From positions 1 to 9,862 of the forward strand of contig JAGHBR010000319.1 of assembly GCA_021160885.1 (NCBI GenBank): a stretch of 9,862 nucleotides of DNA. Direction: 5' to 3'. The translations under genes were made by a program, and so were the position numbers. How positions within the stretch are numbered: position 1 is the stretch's first letter; each line of letters begins with the position of its first letter. This document shows, piece by piece, positions 1 to 7,983 of this stretch. The notes below the pieces were generated by a model, which was not told where the DNA came from, did not search any database, and worked only from the letters and a program-made list of their open reading frames with translations. Origin of the DNA: Caldisericaceae bacterium. GTDB lineage: Bacteria > Calditrichota > Calditrichia > Calditrichales > Calditrichaceae.

Positions 1-27
1 AAGATGTGATGAAACTGAACAATTAGC
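1..27. other. Sequence downstream of the large NRPS, nothing recognisable
   Basis: These 27 bases lie beyond the stop codon. On the minus strand there is no ATG and no hairpin that would act as a terminator. The stretch is too short to show whether another NRPS gene follows. Confidence 0.5.
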
Positions 28-3000
28 TTACTTTTTCTTTTTTTTCTTCTTTTGCAATTGAGATAGCACTTTATCCAGTTTTTTATTATTAAGATTAGCC
101 AGTTTAAAGTCAGACGCCGTTACGCCCCCCGCATCGGGCGATAGACAGTGTTTAATCAGAGCGATTAACTCATCCTTGTAAAAATTAACCAGTTCAGTGA
201 TACTTTCTTTCCTGAATCTTTGGCTGCTAAAGTTAAATGAAAAATTGAGCCGGCCGGCAGTAATGGCACAGGTAATTTCCAGTTCACCGGTCCGTTTTTC
301 ATAGGGATGATGTTCCGTGCCTTTATTTTCCTGTGCCGGTTTAAAAATGGATTTTTCTGGTAAAGCCTGATCGAACTGGCCTAAGTAGTTGAATGTAACC
401 GCTGCCTGGTCCAAGCCTTTAAGCGCCTGGCGAATTTCGGGTTGCGGGTACAAGTAACGCAAAATGCCATACCCAATGCCGTTTTTCGGAATTTGGCGCA
501 ATTGTTCCTTAATGGTTTTGATGGTCTCATCGTCCTGAACTGCCTGTCCCAATTTCAGATAAACCGGGTAAAGGGAAGTAAACCAACCAATAGTCCTTGA
601 ATGATCAATATCGGGAAAGAGTTGTTCCCGTCCATGGCCCTCCAGATTAATTAATAATGAACGGTTGCCCTGCCAGCGGGCAAAAGCACGCACCAGGGCG
701 GTTAGTAAAATGTCATTGATTTCCGTTTTGTAAATTAACGGAACTTCTTTGAGTAACGCTTCGGTTTGTTGTTTATCTAAAGAGCCGTAAGCACCGATAG
801 TAAATTTTTCGAGATTTTCTCCATCGGGAAAGTCCACCTGAATTTCAGGAATTTGATTGCTGGCTATTGATTGCCAAAATTCAATTTCCGTCTGCAAATC
901 CTCGGAAGTAGCGTAATCTTTTAACCGTAAAGCCCACTCTTTAAATGAGCTCGTTTTAGGAGGAAGTATAATGTCCTTTCCCTGTTCGATTTGCTGGTAG
1001 GCTAATTGCAAATCTTCAAGCAAAATACGCCAGGAAACGCCATCCATTGCCAGGTGATGAACCACAATCAGTAAGCGGTGGGGCAAGCCACCGGTATTAA
1101 AATAAGCAATACACAGCAAGGGCGCCTTTTGTAAATCAAAGGAAGCCTGTAATTTGGCTGCCGTGCTTTCAATGGCTTCTTTAATTTGATCCCGGGGCAG
1201 GTTCTGTAAATCAAAAAAGTAGCAGGGAATTTCCTCTGGCATGTCCGAAAACTTTTGCATGGTTTTTTCCTGCTCGTATGCCAAATGCAAACGGAAAGCG
1301 TCGTGGTGTTCCAGAAGCGCTCGGGTAACGTTGAGCAGGTGGTCTTTGTCCAATGCCTGATGAACTTCCAATAGTAATGATTGATTCCAATGTTCCGGGT
1401 GCTTAAAATTCTGCTCAATGAACCACTGCTGAATAGGCGTTAAAGGCGCCGTCCCCGTGACCAGCCCTTGTTCGGCATGAATGGCTTCTTTTTCATTAGC
1501 CACAAATGCTAATTGGCGAATGGTTTGATATTGAAAAATTTGTACCGGTGTGATTTGCAAACCCTTTTGTCGTGCCAGTGCGATGATCTGAATGCTCAAG
1601 ATAGAATCACCACCTAGTTCAAAAAAGTTATCCTCCACGCTCACCTGTTGGATGCCTAAAACCGATTGCCAGACATCTGCTAAAATTTGCTCTTTTTTAT
1701 TGGCCGGTGGTACAAATTCCCGCTGTGTCTCTACTACCATTTCAGGCGAAAAAGGCAAGGCTCGTCGGTCAATTTTACCGCTGGGCAGGTAGGGAAATTT
1801 GTCTAACACAATAAAAGCGGAAGGCAGCATGTAATCCGGCAAATGTTGCTGTAAGTCAGCTTTGATTTGATCGACGGCTTTGGTTTGGCCTTGGTTAAGA
1901 ATGATGTAAGCGATGAGCCGTTTATTATTGGGTTGCATTTCTCGGGCCACCACAGCTGCTTCTTTAACATGCGGCAATTTAAGTAATGCATGTTCAATTT
2001 CATCCAGTTCTACACGGAAACCACGAATTTTAACCTGGTTGTCCACGCGCCCGATGAATTCAATATTGCCGTCAGCACGCATTCGTACCAGGTCACCGGT
2101 GCGGTACATCCGATCACCGGGTTGTTCGCTGAAAGGATCTGCAACAAAGCGTTCTGAGGTCAGGTCTTCACGGTTCAGGTAGCAAAGGGCTACTCCAGCG
2201 CCACCAATGAATAATTCACCTGGAATGCCCGGGGGAACCGGTTGTAAATTTGAATCCAAAACGTAAGCCCGTGTATTTGCAATGGGCCGGCCGATGGGAA
2301 TTTCGCCCAATTGATCTATTGCTTCTATTGAATTAGGGCATTCAAAAACCGTGGAAACAATTGTGGTCTCAGTGGGGCCATATGTATTCAGTGTTCGAAT
2401 GCGATCACCGCCAAGTTTTAGCCACTCTTTAAAGCGTTCAGCCGCTAATTTATCTCCGCCCAAAACCAGCAAACGCAGGCTCTCCGGAATGGAACGATTT
2501 AATTCCTTCAATTCGGCTAGTAATTGATGCCAGTAAGCGGTAGGTAAATCCAGAATGGTGATTTGTTGTTCTTCAACTAGATTTAGCAATTGTTCCCCGG
2601 AAATCAACACTTCGTTGCCACGCAAAATTAAGGTTGCTCCACTTTGCAGAGTCGGGTAAATTTCTTCACCGGCCGCGTCAAAATTGATGGTGGCAAACTG
2701 CAACATACGGTCGTTTTCGTTTAATTCAAAAAGTTCTGCCATGGCCAGATTGTGGTTAACCACGGAACGGTGACTGACGACAACTCCTTTGGGCAAGCCG
2801 GTGGAACCAGAGGTGTAAATAATGTACGCTGGTTGTTCTGGAGAAACCGGTGGTAAAGCTATTTTTTGTCCGTCCTGCCAGGAATCTTCCTCATCCAGTA
2901 AAAGCATCGGAATACTTTCAAAACGAGCCTTTTCTTTTAAACTTTTCTCAGTAATTAAGAGCGAAATGGCCGAGTCAGAAACCATGAACTCCAAACGTTC

Positions 3001-6000
3001 GCGCGGGTAATTCACATCCAGTGGAACGTAAGCCGCGCCGCTCTTTAAAATGCCGAGCAAAGCGACAATTAGGTAAGGGGAACGGGAGAGACTGATACCG
3101 ACCTGTTGTCCGCTTCCGATACCTTGATTAATAAGAAAAGTTGCTAGGGCATCGCTTAGATAATTCAATTCTCCGTATGTCATGTGCTGATTACCATTTA
3201 CAATTGCAATCCTTTCTGGTTGTTTGTGGGCTTGCTTTTCAATCAAATGATGAATGGCAATATCCGGAATTTTTCTGGCAGTCTCATTCCAGCTTTTCAT
3301 CAGTTGAAGAATCTCTTCTTCGGAAAACAGTGAAAGTTGTTTTAAGGTAAGTTGCGGATTAGAAACCACCGCCTCCACCATGCGCAAATAATGTTGGATG
3401 AAGCGCCGCATGGTGCTCTCTTTGAAAAGGTCGGTGTTGTATTCCAGGTTTCCTTCAAAGGCCTTATCCACTTCCTTTAAAGAAAGAGTTAACTCGAACT
3501 GGGAAAGGCCATTTTCAACAGCCAGGGGTTCAATCGTAATATCGGAAGCTTGCTGAGGTCCAACGGGCAGATTTTGCAGGATAAACATGACCTGAAACAG
3601 AGGTGTGTGGGCCACATCGCGTTCCGGCTGAATGGCGTCAACCACTTTCTCAAATGGTAAATCCTGATGGTCAAATGCGCCCAGCGCGTAGTCTTTCATC
3701 TGCATTAAAAATTCTTTGACAGTGTGGTTTTCATTTAAATCACCACGCATGACAAGAGTGTTGACAAAAAAGCCGATCAAATGTTCGATTTCCGAACGGT
3801 TACGGTTTGCTACCGGTGTCCCGACGCTGATGTCCTGTTGTGCCGTGTACTTGTTGAGTACAATCATGAAAGCGGACAATAAGGTCATGAATAGCGTTAA
3901 ATCGTGCTGTTTGCAAAAATCCTGGATTTTTTGGGTCAGAGCAGGGTCTATTTTAAAATCAATATGTGCTCCATTAGCAGTAAGTGCAGCTGGACGTGGA
4001 AAATCGGTTGGCAGATGTAAAGGCGGTGAACCATGTCCTAATTTTTCTTTCCAGAAAGTTAAATGTTCTTCGAGCACTGCACCCTGTAGCCAGTTGCGTT
4101 GCCAGGCTGCAAAATCTACGTACTGGATTTCCAGCTCGGGTAGAGGGGAAGGTTGCCTCTGCCGAAAGGCCCGATAAAGAGCGCCGACTTCGTTCATTAA
4201 AACGCCCAGGGACCAACCATCGGAAATGATGTGGTGCATGTTCAGAATGATGACAAATTCTTCAGGCGAAAGTTCCAGAACTTTTACGCGAACCAAGGGC
4301 CCGGTTTCCAGTTTGAATGGTCGACGTGCTTCAGTAATTATAATTTTTTCAATGGTTTTACTGTTTTCGGAAGGCTGCAATTTTCGATATTCGATTTTGA
4401 TCGGAGATTGAGGCAGTATTTCAACCTCCGGCAAGCCATTAATCGTTTTGAAAACCATGCGTAATGTTTCATGCCGACGGGCAATTTCATCAAAAACCTG
4501 CTGTAGCAGTTCTATTTTTAATGGGCCTTTTACGCGGAAGGCAGCCGGTATGTTGTACGAGGCGTCATTCGGATCCATCTGGTACAAAAACCACAAACGC
4601 TGCTGAGCAAAAGACAGCGGTAATTTACTGGAGCGATCAATCGGTTTGATGGCCTGTTCGTGTTTTTTAGTTTGTTGAGTTTTTAATTGATCAACTGCAC
4701 GGGCTAATTCGCTAAGAACCGGATGTTCGAACAATATTTTTAAAGGAAGATCAACGCCCAGGGCGTCACGAATGCGTGAAATAAGTTGTGTAGCAAGTAG
4801 AGAATGGCCACCTAATTCAAAAAAGTGGTCATTGATTCCGATCTTTGTAATATTTAAAATTTTTCCGAAAATTTGAGCCAGTACTTCTTCTGTCGGAGTT
4901 TTAGGTGGCAGGTATTCGCGTTGCAGATCAATCCGATGCGTTAAAGGATCGGGCAGTGCTCGCCGGTCAATTTTCCCGTTCGGTGTTAAGGGAAATTCTT
5001 CAAGCAGTACAAAAGCTGAAGGCACCATATACTCTGGCAACGATTCACGTAAATATTCCCTTAATTGGTGACTAGTAACCTCTTGCCCTTCTCTGGGCAC
5101 GATGTAAGCGGCAATCAGGTTGTTCCCCTGATGATCTCTGGCGGTAATGACCAGGCAGGAACGAACCGCAGGATGTTTAGCCAAAATGGTTTCAATTTCG
5201 CCTAATTCGATACGAAAACCTCGAATTTTAATCTGGTTGTCAATACGTCCGAGATACTCAATGTCGCCATTTTCCAGAAAGCGCGCCAGGTCACCAGACC
5301 GATAAAGACGGGCGTCGGTTTCATCAGAAAAGGAATGAGGAACAAATTTTGTAGCGGTTAATTCTTCACGATTCAAATAACCACGGGCCAGACCTGCGCC
5401 TGCCACGTGAATCTCTCCCGGCACGCCAATAGGCACGGGTTGCAGGTATTGATCTAAAATGTAAACCTGCAAATCAGGGATTGGTAAACCAATAACGCTG
5501 CCACGGGCTGCTTCCAAGTCCTGCTGATTAATGGGCCGGAAGGTAACGTGTACGGTTGTTTCGGTAATGCCGTACATGTTAATCAATTGTGGCTGTTGAT
5601 CTCTGTGTTTTTCAAACCATGGGCGTAAACTGTTCAAATCCAGTGCTTCTCCGCCAAAAATGATGTAACGTAAGTTAGTGTTGTAAGGTGGCTTACCAAT
5701 CATTTCTTCGGCGTGCATTAATTGCTTAAAGGCCGAAGGAGTTTGGTTGAGTATTGTTACTTTTTCCTTCAGTAGTAACTGGTAAAATTGTTCTGGTGAA
5801 CGACTGATTAATTGAGGCACAATAACTAATCGGCCTCCATAAAGAAGTGCACCCCAGATTTCCCAGACCGAAAAATCAAATGCGTAGCTATGAAAAAGAG
5901 TCCAAACATCGTTTTCATTAAAATGGTACCAGTGATCGGTAGCCTGAAACAGACGTACCACATTGTAATGGGTGATTAATGTACCTTTGGGCTTGCCAGT

Positions 6001-7944
6001 AGAACCGGAAGTATAGATGACGTAAATCAGATGGTTTGGTGTCACTTTTGTTTTTGGATTGTGAATGGGCCTTTTGGAAATTTCCGGCCAGTGTTCATCA
6101 AGTAGAATAGCCTGCCGCCCGGTCAAATTTAAATTGTCTTTCAGACTGGATTGTGTTAAAATAATTTTGGCGTCTGAGTCTTCTAACATAAAATGGACAC
6201 GTTCCGGCGGGTAAACAGGGTCAATGGGCAGGTAGGCAGCACCGGCTTTTAGAACCCCTAGAATAGCCACTAATAAATGTGGTTTACGTTCAGAATAAAT
6301 GGCAATTAAGTCGTCCGGTTGAACATTGCGTTCCAGTAAAAAGTGTGCCAATTGATTGGCCCGACGATTGAGTTCCTTGTAAGTGATGTGATGACCTTCG
6401 AAAGTTAGTGCCGTCCGATCAGCAAATTTTTCGGCCTTTTCTTCGAACCATTGGTGAATGCACTTTTCTGGCGGAAACTTTGGCCCTTTGGGAATCCACT
6501 CATCAAGAATTTTCCTTTTTTCACTTTCGGTCAAAAGGTCAAGCCTGGTAATTGGAATTTCTGGTTGTTGCAAAGCTTCTGCCAATATTTTTTGAAAATG
6601 AGACATCAGCCGATAAATGGTTTCTGCTTCAAACAGATCAGTATCAAATTCTACATCAAGGGCAAATTCATTGGGTAATTCGGCAACAGTTAATGTTAAA
6701 TCAAATTTTGCGTTTTTATTTGGAACTTGAATGGACTCGATCTTTAAGTCGGGCAATTGCAAACCTTTTTCAAGCGCGTTTTGATAGACGAACATTACCT
6801 GAAACAGCGGGGTGTGGCTTAAACTGCGTTCCGGATGAAGCTCTTCGACCAACATTTCAAAAGGTAAATCTTGATGAGAAAAAGCTTCCAAGACCATGTT
6901 CCGGGTTCTTTGTAAAAGCTCTGTAAACGAAGGTTCTCCTGACAAATCATTACGCAATACCAGAGTGTTTACAAAAAATCCAATTAGGCCTTGAGTTTCG
7001 GCGCGGTTGCGATTGGCGATGGGCGTACCAATGCAAATGTCCGGCTGATTGGAGTAACGGTAAAGTAAGGCGTAAAAGGCACTAAGTAACGTCATGAAAA
7101 TGGTGGCGCCATTTTGCTGGCTGAACTGACGGATTTTTTCTACCAATGGGCCTTTTATACTGGATTGTCGGTGGCTGCCACGGTAACTTTTAATGGCCGG
7201 TCGCGGATGATCAGTAGGCAATTCAAGTACTGGTAAGTGACCAGAAAGCTTTTCTTTCCAATAGAGTAATTGCTTTTCTTTAATTTCACTTTCCAATTTC
7301 TTTTTTTGCCAGACAGCAAAATCAGCATATTGAATTTTTAAAGGCGGTAGTGGATTTGCACTTCCTTGTATATAGCTGTTGTAAAGCTGGCTGAATTCAT
7401 TAACAAAAACTCCAACTGACCAGCCATCAGAAATGATGTGGTGCATTAACAGATAAAGCACATGCTCGTTTTCGGACAGTTTAATGACTTTAACTTTCCA
7501 TAGAGGCCCTTTGTTTAAATCGAATGGCTTTGCATTTTCATTTAATAAAATTTGTTCTAATTCTTGTTGACGAACTTGTGGGGCAAGCGTACTAATATCA
7601 ACAAAAGAAAGACTCACATTACTATTGTTTGAAACTATTTGTATTGGTGTTCCGTTAATTGTGGAAAAGGTTGTTCTTAAAATTTCATGGCGTTTGGTAA
7701 TTGTAGTCAGAGCCTCTTTTAGAGCTTTTATGTTTAATTTCCCGATAAGTCGCAAGGCAGCGGGAATATGATAGGCGGTACTAGAAGGATCTAATTGATA
7801 CAAAAACCAAAGCCGTTGCTGAGCAAACGATAAAGTAAAAGCATTTGCCACACGTCCTTCGGCTTTTAGCTTTTGCTCAAGTAAGCGACGTTTTTCCACA
7901 GAAAGATTTTGGATTAATTTTTCGAAATCATTCATCAGATTCAT
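28..7944 (-). CDS. Two-module NRPS, C-A(Thr)-T-C-A(unknown)-T-E, 2638 aa
   Basis: Intact reading frame of 2638 residues that should add two amino acids to a growing peptide and epimerize the second. Domain order: short N-terminal helix (1-33), C1 (34-480), A1 (490-1000), T1 (1012-1085), C2 (1106-1550), A2 (1560-2066), T2 (2078-2150), E (2162-2620), basic tail to 2638. C1 should accept the peptidyl group (probably ending in L-Phe) from the upstream A-T protein. A1 has an exact threonine pocket code, while A2 has a code I cannot assign. Both carriers keep the phosphopantetheine serine, and both C domains and the E domain keep their catalytic histidine motifs, so no domain looks dead. There is no release domain, and the terminal E domain implies transfer to another NRPS encoded beyond position 1. 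ATG at 7944 is taken as the start; the ATG at 7935 is a real alternative. The gene ends in TAA after seven lysine codons. Confidence 0.97.
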   Translation of the reverse strand: MNLMNDFEKLIQNLSVEKRRLLEQKLKAEGRVANAFTLSFAQQRLWFLYQLDPSSTAYHIPAALRLIGKLNIKALKEALTTITKRHEILRTTFSTINGTPIQIVSNNSNVSLSFVDISTLAPQVRQQELEQILLNENAKPFDLNKGPLWKVKVIKLSENEHVLYLLMHHIISDGWSVGVFVNEFSQLYNSYIQGSANPLPPLKIQYADFAVWQKKKLESEIKEKQLLYWKEKLSGHLPVLELPTDHPRPAIKSYRGSHRQSSIKGPLVEKIRQFSQQNGATIFMTLLSAFYALLYRYSNQPDICIGTPIANRNRAETQGLIGFFVNTLVLRNDLSGEPSFTELLQRTRNMVLEAFSHQDLPFEMLVEELHPERSLSHTPLFQVMFVYQNALEKGLQLPDLKIESIQVPNKNAKFDLTLTVAELPNEFALDVEFDTDLFEAETIYRLMSHFQKILAEALQQPEIPITRLDLLTESEKRKILDEWIPKGPKFPPEKCIHQWFEEKAEKFADRTALTFEGHHITYKELNRRANQLAHFLLERNVQPDDLIAIYSERKPHLLVAILGVLKAGAAYLPIDPVYPPERVHFMLEDSDAKIILTQSSLKDNLNLTGRQAILLDEHWPEISKRPIHNPKTKVTPNHLIYVIYTSGSTGKPKGTLITHYNVVRLFQATDHWYHFNENDVWTLFHSYAFDFSVWEIWGALLYGGRLVIVPQLISRSPEQFYQLLLKEKVTILNQTPSAFKQLMHAEEMIGKPPYNTNLRYIIFGGEALDLNSLRPWFEKHRDQQPQLINMYGITETTVHVTFRPINQQDLEAARGSVIGLPIPDLQVYILDQYLQPVPIGVPGEIHVAGAGLARGYLNREELTATKFVPHSFSDETDARLYRSGDLARFLENGDIEYLGRIDNQIKIRGFRIELGEIETILAKHPAVRSCLVITARDHQGNNLIAAYIVPREGQEVTSHQLREYLRESLPEYMVPSAFVLLEEFPLTPNGKIDRRALPDPLTHRIDLQREYLPPKTPTEEVLAQIFGKILNITKIGINDHFFELGGHSLLATQLISRIRDALGVDLPLKILFEHPVLSELARAVDQLKTQQTKKHEQAIKPIDRSSKLPLSFAQQRLWFLYQMDPNDASYNIPAAFRVKGPLKIELLQQVFDEIARRHETLRMVFKTINGLPEVEILPQSPIKIEYRKLQPSENSKTIEKIIITEARRPFKLETGPLVRVKVLELSPEEFVIILNMHHIISDGWSLGVLMNEVGALYRAFRQRQPSPLPELEIQYVDFAAWQRNWLQGAVLEEHLTFWKEKLGHGSPPLHLPTDFPRPAALTANGAHIDFKIDPALTQKIQDFCKQHDLTLFMTLLSAFMIVLNKYTAQQDISVGTPVANRNRSEIEHLIGFFVNTLVMRGDLNENHTVKEFLMQMKDYALGAFDHQDLPFEKVVDAIQPERDVAHTPLFQVMFILQNLPVGPQQASDITIEPLAVENGLSQFELTLSLKEVDKAFEGNLEYNTDLFKESTMRRFIQHYLRMVEAVVSNPQLTLKQLSLFSEEEILQLMKSWNETARKIPDIAIHHLIEKQAHKQPERIAIVNGNQHMTYGELNYLSDALATFLINQGIGSGQQVGISLSRSPYLIVALLGILKSGAAYVPLDVNYPRERLEFMVSDSAISLLITEKSLKEKARFESIPMLLLDEEDSWQDGQKIALPPVSPEQPAYIIYTSGSTGLPKGVVVSHRSVVNHNLAMAELFELNENDRMLQFATINFDAAGEEIYPTLQSGATLILRGNEVLISGEQLLNLVEEQQITILDLPTAYWHQLLAELKELNRSIPESLRLLVLGGDKLAAERFKEWLKLGGDRIRTLNTYGPTETTIVSTVFECPNSIEAIDQLGEIPIGRPIANTRAYVLDSNLQPVPPGIPGELFIGGAGVALCYLNREDLTSERFVADPFSEQPGDRMYRTGDLVRMRADGNIEFIGRVDNQVKIRGFRVELDEIEHALLKLPHVKEAAVVAREMQPNNKRLIAYIILNQGQTKAVDQIKADLQQHLPDYMLPSAFIVLDKFPYLPSGKIDRRALPFSPEMVVETQREFVPPANKKEQILADVWQSVLGIQQVSVEDNFFELGGDSILSIQIIALARQKGLQITPVQIFQYQTIRQLAFVANEKEAIHAEQGLVTGTAPLTPIQQWFIEQNFKHPEHWNQSLLLEVHQALDKDHLLNVTRALLEHHDAFRLHLAYEQEKTMQKFSDMPEEIPCYFFDLQNLPRDQIKEAIESTAAKLQASFDLQKAPLLCIAYFNTGGLPHRLLIVVHHLAMDGVSWRILLEDLQLAYQQIEQGKDIILPPKTSSFKEWALRLKDYATSEDLQTEIEFWQSIASNQIPEIQVDFPDGENLEKFTIGAYGSLDKQQTEALLKEVPLIYKTEINDILLTALVRAFARWQGNRSLLINLEGHGREQLFPDIDHSRTIGWFTSLYPVYLKLGQAVQDDETIKTIKEQLRQIPKNGIGYGILRYLYPQPEIRQALKGLDQAAVTFNYLGQFDQALPEKSIFKPAQENKGTEHHPYEKRTGELEITCAITAGRLNFSFNFSSQRFRKESITELVNFYKDELIALIKHCLSPDAGGVTASDFKLANLNNKKLDKVLSQLQKKKKKKK
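31..120 (-). other. COM-like C-terminal tail ending in seven lysines
   Basis: Residues 2609-2638 follow the E domain. TASDF at 2609-2613 resembles the TPSD motif that opens the COM donor segments after E domains in TycA and GrsA. A helical LNNKKLDKVLSQLQ segment follows, and then seven lysines. Donor function toward a following NRPS is inferred from position and resemblance. The very basic end is unlike the donor tails I know. Confidence 0.45.
85..1461 (-). other. Epimerization domain, converts the A2 residue to D form
   Basis: Residues 2162-2620. The series of E motifs is present: LTPIQQWF at 2168-2175, HHLAMDGVSW at 2296-2305 (catalytic histidine H2297), EGHGRE at 2435-2440 (the glutamate that takes part in racemization), RTIGWFTSLYP at 2450-2460, NGIGYGILRYL at 2488-2498 and NYLGQFD at 2519-2525. 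All key residues are in place, so activity is likely. The domain equilibrates the alpha carbon of the carrier-bound residue. A downstream condensation domain of the DCL class would then select the D form. Confidence 0.92.
1495..1713 (-). other. Peptidyl carrier domain T2, GGDSI type
   Basis: Residues about 2078-2150, with NFFELGGDSILSIQII at 2106-2121. S2114 (codon 1603-1605) is the attachment site. Aspartate before the serine (GGDSI rather than GGHSL) is the known mark of carriers that present their substrate to an epimerization domain. It contrasts with the other two carriers in this window and fits the adjoining E domain. Confidence 0.93.
1747..3267 (-). other. Adenylation domain A2, unassigned substrate (pocket DAEDVGTIVK)
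   Basis: Residues 1560-2066. Core motifs: YTSGSTGLPKG at 1710-1720, NTYGPTET at 1853-1860, YRTGDLVR at 1947-1954, a GRVDNQVKIRGFRVELDEIE block at 1965-1984, and the catalytic lysine K2057. The pocket residues are D1756, A1757, E1760, D1799, V1827, G1829, T1854, I1862, V1863 and K2057. I do not recognise this code exactly. Glutamate where tryptophan is common, plus an aspartate at the 278-equivalent, makes an acidic pocket, partly like the DAESIGSVCK lysine code of bacitracin synthetase. However, the surrounding FDAAGEEIYPTL and LDLPTAYWH segments recall a recurrent A-domain subfamily, so the acids may be family traits. A basic amino acid is a weak inference. Confidence 0.85.
3295..4629 (-). 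other. Condensation domain C2 (LCL type inferred)
   Basis: Residues 1106-1550. Motifs: SFAQQRLWFLYQ at 1111-1122, HHIISDG at 1237-1243 (H1238 catalytic), YVDFAAW at 1275-1281, GFFVNT at 1391-1396 and HQDLPFE at 1426-1432. It shares several identical short blocks with C1 (SFAQQRLWFLYQ, MHHIISDGWS, HTPLFQVMF), but the two differ at many synonymous sites, which indicates an old duplication rather than a recent one. It should join the Phe-Thr chain to the residue on T2. Confidence 0.9.
4690..4911 (-). other. Peptidyl carrier domain T1, GGHSL type
   Basis: Residues about 1012-1085, with FFELGGHSLLATQLI at 1041-1055. S1048 (codon 4801-4803) is the predicted phosphopantetheine attachment site. It is followed by a roughly 20-residue polar linker and then C2, with no epimerase in between, so the threonine is expected to stay L. 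Confidence 0.92.
4945..6477 (-). other. Adenylation domain A1, predicted to activate L-threonine
   Basis: Residues 490-1000. Core motifs: LKAGAAYLPID at 565-575, YTSGSTGKPKG at 644-654, NMYGITET at 789-796, YRSGDLAR at 881-888, a GRIDNQIKIRGFRIELGEIE block at 899-918, and the catalytic lysine K991. The pocket residues are D690, F691, W694, N733, I762, G764, M790, V798, H799 and K991. This reads DFWNIGMVHK, identical to the published threonine code. The flanking FHSYAFDFSVWEI and NMYGITETTVH segments are also typical of threonine-activating domains. Confidence 0.9.
6505..7845 (-). other. Condensation domain C1 (LCL type inferred)
   Basis: Residues 34-480. Condensation motifs are all present: SFAQQRLWFLYQ at 39-50, HHIISDG at 168-174 (H169 is the expected catalytic second histidine), YADFAVW at 206-212, GFFVNT at 322-327 and HQDLPFE at 357-363. 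The donor is the carrier of the upstream protein, which has no E domain, so an L donor is expected. There is no extra N-terminal motif of the dual condensation/epimerization type. It should form the Phe-Thr peptide bond. Confidence 0.9.
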
Positions 7945-7950
7945 TCTTCT
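7945..7950 (-). promoter_or_regulatory. Weak candidate ribosome binding site AGAAGA
   Basis: On the coding strand AGAAGA directly abuts the ATG at 7942-7944, too close to serve it. It lies 9 bases before the in-frame ATG at 7933-7935 (residue 4), a normal spacing. It matches the Shine-Dalgarno consensus only partly. If it is used, translation would begin at residue 4 (MNDFEKL...). If the organism relies on A-rich leaders instead, the first ATG could be correct. Confidence 0.3.
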
Positions 7951-7983
7951 ATCTTTTTTGTTTAATACTCGTCAACTTAGTTT
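7945..7983 (-). other. 39-base intergenic gap within a probable operon
   Basis: This A-rich spacer separates the TAA of the upstream NRPS from the ATG of the large NRPS. On the coding strand it contains no inverted repeat followed by a T run and no convincing -35/-10 pair, so I see neither a terminator nor a promoter. Co-transcription of the two genes is the simplest reading. Confidence 0.6.

Noticed and set aside
1068..1418. 116-residue open frame on the minus strand
   Set aside because: It lies out of frame inside the E domain of the large NRPS, whose own frame carries intact motifs. The translation looks like no family I know.
2281..2300. GGCCGGCC palindrome as a possible regulatory site, with a similar GCCGGCCGGC near 252
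   Set aside because: Both lie within coding sequence, in frame with conserved NRPS residues, and have no promoter-like surroundings.
3716..4177. 153-residue open frame on the plus strand
   Set aside because: It is antisense to the C2 domain, low in recognisable motifs, and has no ribosome binding site. It is best explained as a shadow of the real frame.
6552..6926. 124-residue open frame on the plus strand
   Set aside because: It is antisense to C1 and the C1-A1 linker, with no recognisable domain. It is a shadow frame.
3295..7845. C1 and C2 as a recent DNA repeat or gene-conversion tract
   Set aside because: The shared blocks are conserved motifs at the protein level. The DNA differs at many synonymous positions, and the longest identical stretches I noticed are short (about 17 bases around the HHIISDG codons).
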